Source: JAGVPT01 sp964642725 (GTDB lineage Bacteria; Bacteroidota; Ignavibacteria; UBA10030; UBA8401). Taken from it: 64,000 nucleotides of DNA. The notes below the pieces were generated by a model, which did no database searches, was not told the origin of the DNA, and saw only the letters and a list, made by a program, of their open reading frames with translations. Positions 59,022-64,000 of the stretch are shown in pieces. Position 1 is the stretch's first letter. Each line of letters begins with the position of its first letter. Both the position numbers and the translations under genes were made by a program. Where the stretch lies: the NCBI GenBank assembly GCA_964642725.1, contig CAZXQG010000002.1:1-64000 (forward strand), given 5' to 3'.

Positions 59022-60373
59022 TGCCCACATCTTCAACAGATCTTACGCTCGACCGCGTATTGGCGCTCGCCAAAGAGCACGACGTTAAATTCGTCGATCT
59101 CCAGTTTACCGATGTAGCCGGTTCGGTGAAGAACATTACCGTACCGATTATTGAGCTTGCTTCAGCGCTTAATCACGGTATTTGGTTTGATGGCTCTTCG
59201 ATAGAAGGCTTCGCACGGATTGCGGAGAGCGATATGTACCTTATTCCTGATCCATCCACGTTTGCCGTTTTGCCATGGCTCAGCGGGAACGAAACCACCG
59301 CACGGCTTATTTGCAACGTGCACACTCCGGATGGGAATCAATTTCTCGGAGATCCGCGGGCGGTACTTTCGCGCGTGCTGGACGAAGCAAATAAAATGGG
59401 ATTCATTTATAACACCGGCCCCGAATTAGAATTTTTTCTTTTGAAGCCCAATGCCGACGGGGGAGTAAATCCTCCGCGTCCGCAGGACAGCGCAAGCTAT
59501 TTCGACCAGCCGACGGACATGGTGGCGACAGGATTATGGCGCCAGATGGCAGGCGTGCTTTCCGCTTTCGGAATTGAAACCGAAGCGATGCATCATGAAG
59601 TCTCGACAGGACAACATGAAATTGATTTCCGCTATTCGCACGCTTTGAAAACCGCAGATAACGCAGTTTCATTTCGGGCGATCCTCAAGATTCTTGCGCA
59701 GCAAAAGGGGCTGTATGCTACGTTCATGCCCAAACCGATTCGCGGGATCAACGGAAGCGGAATGCATGTTCATCAGAGCTTAGGGTACAAGGCGAACGGT
59801 TCAAATGCTTTTTCCGATGCTGGAGATTCTCACGGATTGTCGAAGATTGCGAAACATTTTATCGCCGGTCAGCTTGTGCATGCACGGGGAATGTGCGTTG
59901 TCTTAGCTCCGTTGGTGAATTCCTACAAGAGGTTGGTACGGGGATTCGAAGCGCCGGTCAATATTTGTTGGGGACGCATCAATCGCTCTGCCCTCATCCG
60001 AATTCCGCGCGCGCATACGCCTAGTTCGACACGGATTGAGCTTCGGTGTCCAGACCCCAGCTGCAACCCGTACCTGGCGTTCGCCGTTATGCTGGCCGCG
60101 GGCCTCGATGGGATCCGCCGTGAATTGCCAATTCCTGAAGCCACGGAGGAAAACGTTTACCTGGCGCCGACATCACAAAGCGGTTCACCGTTCAGCATCC
60201 TCCCTAGTTCGTTGGATGAGGCTGTTTCCGAATTGGAAGAGGACACGGTTATCCGCGAGGCGCTTGGCGCACACGTGTATGAACGTTTTATCAGCGCCAA
60301 GCGATTGGAGTGGGAAGATTACCGGATCGAAGTGACCCCCTGGGAATTAGATAAATACCTCTCCATCTACTAA
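59021..60373 (+). CDS. glnA: Glutamine synthetase, GSI-alpha type
   Basis: A 450-residue glutamine synthetase catalysing ATP-driven amidation of glutamate. Motifs: FDGSSIEGFARIAESDMYL, GPELEFFLL, HHEVSTGQHEIDFR, NGSGMHVHQSL and the glutamate-flap region near NRSALIRIP. The size and the sequence after the metal-binding motifs fit the GSI-alpha branch. The NLYDL-type adenylylation loop of GSI-beta is not present; the C-terminal region has NVYLAPTSQSGS instead. Its ATG overlaps the kinase stop by one base. The second copy at 61842 is GSI-beta. Confidence 0.95.
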   Translation: MPTSSTDLTLDRVLALAKEHDVKFVDLQFTDVAGSVKNITVPIIELASALNHGIWFDGSSIEGFARIAESDMYLIPDPSTFAVLPWLSGNETTARLICNVHTPDGNQFLGDPRAVLSRVLDEANKMGFIYNTGPELEFFLLKPNADGGVNPPRPQDSASYFDQPTDMVATGLWRQMAGVLSAFGIETEAMHHEVSTGQHEIDFRYSHALKTADNAVSFRAILKILAQQKGLYATFMPKPIRGINGSGMHVHQSLGYKANGSNAFSDAGDSHGLSKIAKHFIAGQLVHARGMCVVLAPLVNSYKRLVRGFEAPVNICWGRINRSALIRIPRAHTPSSTRIELRCPDPSCNPYLAFAVMLAAGLDGIRRELPIPEATEENVYLAPTSQSGSPFSILPSSLDEAVSELEEDTVIREALGAHVYERFISAKRLEWEDYRIEVTPWELDKYLSIY

Positions 60374-60834
60374 GAAGAAATCGCCGCACTGGGAATCTTT
60401 CCCGCCTCATCTTTATTTAAACGTAAGTTAGCGAGCAATTCATTCGAAAGGACACACGCTCTTCATTGATGCAAGGGCAATTGTGTTTGGTCCAATCCCT
60501 GTGCCGTTTCTCGCCACGACGATATTGCCGAACTTGGAACCATGCTTCTTCTACAAGCATCCTCCGCAAATGCGGAACTATTATTCGACTACTTGAGGCG
60601 AAAAAGCGTTTCGATATTTATTTTTTTAAAAAAAGAACTTGACAAAGCTCTACATTTACTTTATCTTAGTAAAGTCTTTTTAACAATTAATTAATAAAAA
60701 GAAAGTAATAATCAGATTTGCATGTCATATATTCTCCTCGAGACGAAATTCTTGTTTATTAAAGGAAATAATCCGTTGCATGGTATATCGTTTTATGACG
60801 ACAAGAAAACAGGGAAAAAGGTGGTGATACCGTG
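60374..60834 (+). other. Intergenic region between glnA and the small membrane protein
   Basis: This 460-base gap holds no convincing gene. A good promoter occurs at 60639-60667. The sequence before it (to about 60620) includes T-rich and A-rich stretches. A weak hairpin may follow glnA (GGGAATCTTTCCC), but without a clear T-run. Confidence 0.6.
60639..60667 (+). promoter_or_regulatory. Promoter upstream of the small membrane protein
   Basis: A perfect TTGACA (60639-60644), 17-base spacer and TATCTT (60662-60667) lie in the glnA downstream gap. The leader to 60835 would be about 160 bases. The design matches the promoters at 53416 and 61230, so the nitrogen island uses the same class of promoter repeatedly. 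Confidence 0.65.
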
Positions 60835-61161
60835 ATGAATGCTCAAATAGCAATTTTTCCCGCCGGAGGATTCTTTCTTGGGATTCTCTTAGGTTGCGGG
60901 TTTGGGTTACTTCAGCATGCGACTTTTGCATTCAATAAAATACTCAACCGGATCGATGTATTGGCAAGCTGCTGGGCCGGCATTCCGGGCTCGTCCGCGC
61001 GGAGTATTTTTCTTCTGGTGATGCTCACGTTTTTTCAGGTAGCATTCACGCTTTTGTTTGGTGACAACGGCATCCAATGGATAGTTTCTTCCGGAGTTGT
61101 TTTAGGGTACGCGTGGACGCTGTTTCAGCAATTTCGCAGCAGGAGTCTCACTCGGTATTGA
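60835..61161 (+). CDS. Small membrane protein, unknown function
   Basis: A 108-residue protein with about three hydrophobic segments (residues 8-28, 55-75 and 80-98). An AAGGTGGTGA ribosome binding site precedes the start; GTG 60832 is an alternative. I recognise no family. It lies between the two glutamine synthetase regions, with its own promoter and the Lrp gene promoter just downstream. Confidence 0.65.
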   Translation: MNAQIAIFPAGGFFLGILLGCGFGLLQHATFAFNKILNRIDVLASCWAGIPGSSARSIFLLVMLTFFQVAFTLLFGDNGIQWIVSSGVVLGYAWTLFQQFRSRSLTRY

Positions 61162-61229
61162 TTGAATAGTGCTTTGCAGGTTCAAAGCAAATCGCAGACG
61201 CTGGTCGAAATGAATGGCCCAAAATTCTC

Positions 61230-61258
61230 TTGACAAAAAGTCCGTCATTCCTTATATT
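61230..61258 (+). promoter_or_regulatory. Promoter of the Lrp/AsnC gene
   Basis: A perfect TTGACA (61230-61235), 17-base spacer and TATATT (61253-61258) lie 76 bases before the regulator gene. The -10 region continues TTG, so it also reads as the TAnnTTTG box known from Bacteroidota. Confidence 0.7.
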
Positions 61259-61334
61259 TGTCAAGTATTTTTTGAAAAAAGCTAAATAATTAAACAAAAA
61301 GCGGTCACTCGACAGAATATAGCGAATTTGGCCC

Positions 61335-61802
61335 ATGATCTTAGACGATATTGATGTCACGATTCTCGAGATTCTCCAAAAAGAGGGACGGACGAGGCGA
61401 AATGAACTTGCAGAACTCGTCGGACTTTCGCTGCCTGCCGCGAGCGAGCGGTTGCGGAAACTCGAAGAAGCCGGGATCATTACCGGCTATCATGCAAAGC
61501 TCGATCATAAACTGTTAGGAAAAGATATCACGGCGTTTGTCCTGGTGACGATGGATTCATCGAAGCATTTTTCGGCGTTCGTTGACCATGTTAACGCGAC
61601 TGATGATATCCTGGAATGTCACGGAATAACAGGCGAAGGAACTCACTTGCTAAAAGTGAGGGCCGACAATACAGAAAACTTAGAAAAACTTTTGGCGAAA
61701 GTTCAATCATGGCTTGGCGTCACAAAGACGGCAACGAGCATGGTGCTTTCCACTTCTAAGGAAACGACAAAGATTAAAGTCCACAAAACGAAACCGGATT
61801 AA
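61335..61802 (+). CDS. Lrp/AsnC-family transcriptional regulator
   Basis: A 155-residue regulator. An N-terminal winged HTH (LDDIDVTILEILQKEGRTRRNELAELVGLS, then PAASERLRKLEEAGIITGYHAKLD) is followed by an amino acid-binding RAM domain (LLGKDITAFVLVTM). Lrp-family proteins sense amino acids such as leucine, asparagine or glutamine. It precedes the second glutamine synthetase gene by 39 bases, so it may control it or respond to glutamine. No operator is obvious by eye. Confidence 0.94.
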   Translation: MILDDIDVTILEILQKEGRTRRNELAELVGLSLPAASERLRKLEEAGIITGYHAKLDHKLLGKDITAFVLVTMDSSKHFSAFVDHVNATDDILECHGITGEGTHLLKVRADNTENLEKLLAKVQSWLGVTKTATSMVLSTSKETTKIKVHKTKPD

Positions 61803-61841
61803 TTACATTATTTCAATTCAATAATAATTAAGAGGAATGCT

Positions 61842-63275
61842 ATGGCAAAAAAAGAAGGCAGCACTGCCGTTGACAGTGTTTTTAAAACAATCAAAGAGAA
61901 CGGCGTAAAGATGGTCGACTTGAAGTTTGTCGATTTTCCAGGCCAGTGGCAGCATTTTACCGTGCCCGTAACGGAACTTACAGAAGACATCTTTGAAGTC
62001 GGATTAGGCTTTGACGGATCGAGTATCCGCGGATGGAAACAGATTCATGAAAGCGATATGCTAATCGTTCCGGACCCGGCGACAGTGATTATAGATCCCT
62101 TTTGCGAGATTCCGACATTGAGCCTGGTCTGCAATGTTTTCGACCCATTGACAAAACAGAAATATGACCGCGATCCGCGCAACATCGCTCAAAAAGCGGA
62201 AGCATATCTTAAACAAACCGGAATCGCCGACACAGCATACTTTGGCCCGGAAGCAGAGTTTTTTATCTTCGACGATATCCGCTATGACTCGAATGAATTC
62301 TCGAGCTATTATTACCTCGATTCAGCTGAAGGAAAGTGGAATTCCGGCCGCGTGGAAAATCCGAACCTCGGCTATAAAATACGGCACAAAGAAGGATACT
62401 TCCCGGTTCCTCCTGCGGATTCAATTATGAACCTCAGAAACGAGATGACCCAGAACCTTATCGCCGCCGGCCTCCATGTCGAAGCGCAGCATCACGAAGT
62501 TGCGACAGCGGGTCAGTCGGAAATTGATTTGCGCTACGCGCCGTTGGTCAATGCCGCCGACGGGCTGCTGCTTTTCAAATACATCATCAAAAATACCGCT
62601 CACAAGCATAATAAGACTGTGACATATATGCCGAAGCCTATTTTTGGCGACAACGGTTCCGGTATGCACGTCCATCAGAGTTTGTGGAAAGCAGGGAAGC
62701 CGCTGTTCTTCGGAAACGGGTACGCAAACCTCAGCGACATGGCGATTCATTACATCGCTGGTTTGTTGAAGCATGCACCCGCTCTGTGCGCGCTGACGAA
62801 TCCGACAACGAATTCCTACAAGCGGCTTGTCCCCGGATTTGAGGCGCCGGTGAACCTTGCATACTCACAACGGAACAGAAGTGCATCAGTTCGCATCCCC
62901 GCATATTCACAAAGTCCAAAAGCAAAGCGCGTTGAATACCGGACGCCGGATGGATCCTGCAATCCGTATCTTGCTTTTTCCGCATTGATGATGGCTGGGC
63001 TGGACGGAGTCTTAAATAAGCTTGATCCGGGCGATCCACTCGATAAGGATATTTATGATCTGAGTCCAGAGGAATTGAAAAACATACCGTCAGCACCGGG
63101 ATCCCTTGAAGATGCACTCAACGCTCTCGAGCGCGACCACGACTTCCTGTTGAAGGGGGATGTTTTCACAGAGGACGTTATCGATGCGTGGATTGACTAC
63201 AAGATGACAAAAGAAGTAAAACCGATGGCACTTCGTCCGCATCCGTACGAGTTCCATCTCTACTATGACGTTTAA
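61842..63275 (+). CDS. glnA: Glutamine synthetase, GSI-beta type
   Basis: A 477-residue glutamine synthetase with the same catalytic motifs as the first (GFDGSSIRGW, GPEAEFFIF, QHHEVATAGQSEIDLRY, NGSGMHVHQSLWK). It carries the adenylylation loop with Y405 in DKDIYDLSPEE, in the place of the NLYDLP of E. coli, so GlnE-type control is possible. The start ATG follows AAGAGGAATGCT. It has its own promoter through the Lrp unit. A terminator follows at 63301. Two distinct GSI forms lie within 3 kb; this is the likely GlnE-responsive one. Confidence 0.96.
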   Translation: MAKKEGSTAVDSVFKTIKENGVKMVDLKFVDFPGQWQHFTVPVTELTEDIFEVGLGFDGSSIRGWKQIHESDMLIVPDPATVIIDPFCEIPTLSLVCNVFDPLTKQKYDRDPRNIAQKAEAYLKQTGIADTAYFGPEAEFFIFDDIRYDSNEFSSYYYLDSAEGKWNSGRVENPNLGYKIRHKEGYFPVPPADSIMNLRNEMTQNLIAAGLHVEAQHHEVATAGQSEIDLRYAPLVNAADGLLLFKYIIKNTAHKHNKTVTYMPKPIFGDNGSGMHVHQSLWKAGKPLFFGNGYANLSDMAIHYIAGLLKHAPALCALTNPTTNSYKRLVPGFEAPVNLAYSQRNRSASVRIPAYSQSPKAKRVEYRTPDGSCNPYLAFSALMMAGLDGVLNKLDPGDPLDKDIYDLSPEELKNIPSAPGSLEDALNALERDHDFLLKGDVFTEDVIDAWIDYKMTKEVKPMALRPHPYEFHLYYDV

Positions 63276-63300
63276 TCGTTGAGAGTCATCGTATTTCAGA

Positions 63301-63342
63301 AACCCTGCGGTCAGGTACTGGCTGCAGGGTTTTTCTTTTTCC
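63301..63342 (+). terminator. Intrinsic terminator after the GSI-beta gene
   Basis: AAACCCTGC (63301-63309) pairs with GCAGGGTTT (63325-63333) around a 15-base loop, then TTTCTTTTTC follows. A strong intrinsic terminator. A 77-codon open frame crossing it (63279-63512) is therefore not a gene. Confidence 0.88.
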
Positions 63343-63517
63343 CCGATTATAGTGAACTCGGAAAAGCGATGTTATGGCTTATGCTATGTAGCGGGGACAT
63401 TTCACGAAATTGTGTCGGTTTAAATAAAACCTTCATGGCATCGCTGCAAGGATTGCATTTCCGGCGCATTTTTTCTATTTTCATGCACCAACGAATGTTA
63501 AACTTTTTTTGAGTTGT

Positions 63518-64000
63518 ATGAGTTTCTCCCGCCTCTCCTATTCAATAGACCGCCGAATTTGCCGCATAACGCTTTCCCGACCTGAAAAACGAAACGCCTT
63601 TGATGACCTCCTCGTTGATGAATTAATTCGGGCATTCCTTGAGGCTTCGAAAGACAGCGAAGTGAAAGTCATTATTCTTGCCGGCGAAGGAAAAGCGTTT
63701 TGTGCGGGGGCTGATCTGGCCTATCTGCAGAAACTGTCGGCGTATGATTTCAGCCAAAATCTCGAAGATTCAAAAAATCTCATGCGGTTGTTTCATCTCA
63801 TCTACACAATGCGCAAGCCTGTGCTTGCCAAAGTGAACGGCGCCGCTATCGCCGGCGGATGCGGACTTGCTACCGTTTGCGACATCGTTGTTGCGTCGGA
63901 AGAATCAACATTCGGCTATACCGAAGTATCGATCGGTTTCATACCGGCGATCGTGATGACTTTTTTGGTGCGGCGGATCGGAGAGGGGAGAGCACGCGAG
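63518..64000 (+). CDS. Enoyl-CoA hydratase/isomerase family protein, N-terminal part
   Basis: The first 161 codons of a crotonase-family gene that runs off the right edge; no stop occurs in the window. The N-terminus SYSIDRRICRITLSRPEKRNAF is usual. The oxyanion-hole regions AGEGKAFCAGADLAYLQKL and KVNGAAIAGGCGLATVCD are clear, followed by GYTEVSIGFIPAIV. The ATG is at 63518. It may be an enoyl-CoA hydratase that supplies the missing step of the beta-oxidation module at the left, or a methylglutaconyl-CoA hydratase-like enzyme; the family is broad. Confidence 0.93.
   Translation, partial: MSFSRLSYSIDRRICRITLSRPEKRNAFDDLLVDELIRAFLEASKDSEVKVIILAGEGKAFCAGADLAYLQKLSAYDFSQNLEDSKNLMRLFHLIYTMRKPVLAKVNGAAIAGGCGLATVCDIVVASEESTFGYTEVSIGFIPAIVMTFLVRRIGEGRARE

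Noticed and set aside
63279..63512. 77-codon frame across the terminator after the second glnA
   Set aside because: It reads through a strong hairpin-T terminator and has no family similarity or ribosome binding site.
1..64000. tRNA, rRNA, CRISPR, phage or complete insertion sequence
   Set aside because: None could be recognised in the sequence; repeat structures are confined to the intergenic region near 44.1-44.6 kb and carry no transposase gene.

Overview
The window is about 64 kb of gene-dense bacterial chromosome with roughly balanced base composition. It starts inside rho and ends inside an enoyl-CoA hydratase gene. I see no rRNA, tRNA, CRISPR array, phage or intact insertion sequence. 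The cell is Gram-negative: it has a BamD-type lipoprotein, RND efflux proteins, porins and a cytochrome c maturation system. BshB1 (bacillithiol synthesis), a GSI-alpha plus GSI-beta glutamine synthetase pair, FG-GAP surface proteins and many weak Shine-Dalgarno sequences suggest the Bacteroidota/Chlorobiota side of the tree, perhaps an Ignavibacteria-like lineage. That placement is inference. Several promoters nevertheless read as TTGACA-type -35 plus TATATT-type -10 boxes.

Region 1 (1-6.9 kb, + strand): the end of rho, a cystathionine/methionine PLP enzyme, then beta-oxidation-type genes (thiolase, 3-hydroxyacyl-CoA dehydrogenase, acyl-CoA dehydrogenase) and methylmalonate-semialdehyde dehydrogenase. 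Region 2 (7.2-15.3 kb, - strand): an operon for reductive pyrimidine breakdown (beta-ureidopropionase, class III aminotransferase, PreT, PreA, dihydropyrimidinase) that also contains membrane proteins of unknown role. With mmsA next door, uracil or thymine could be taken to acetyl-CoA or propionyl-CoA. Region 3 (15.4-23.5 kb, + strand): LemA, two TPM-domain proteins, DAHP synthase, a GAF/PAS histidine kinase, a response regulator with a histidine-less kinase-like tail, an amidase and HtpX.

Region 4 (23.5-30.1 kb): glutamate dehydrogenase followed by an overlapping chain of envelope genes (exported protein, CapA-like, BamD-like, thioesterase, FG-GAP protein). Region 5 (30.2-35.1 kb): ccmABCDEF with a CxxxY-type CcmE. 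Region 6 (35.1-43.2 kb, - strand): a small metal/iron-sulfur operon and a cusCBA copper/silver efflux operon. Region 7 (43.4-53.2 kb): bshB1, an intergenic cluster of palindromic repeats, xseAB-dxs, an oxidoreductase, a ribD/beta-lactamase-like/ribE group, a PASTA protein and rpe.

Region 8 (53.2-63.3 kb) is a nitrogen-control island: P-II with a structured leader and small upstream ORFs, a porin, an amino acid permease, a PP2C phosphatase, a Ser/Thr kinase whose stop overlaps the start of a GSI-alpha glutamine synthetase gene, a small membrane protein, an Lrp/AsnC regulator and a GSI-beta glutamine synthetase. Placing a kinase/phosphatase pair inside a glutamine synthetase/P-II locus is the most interesting arrangement in the window. 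It suggests, but does not show, Ser/Thr phosphorylation control of ammonium assimilation.
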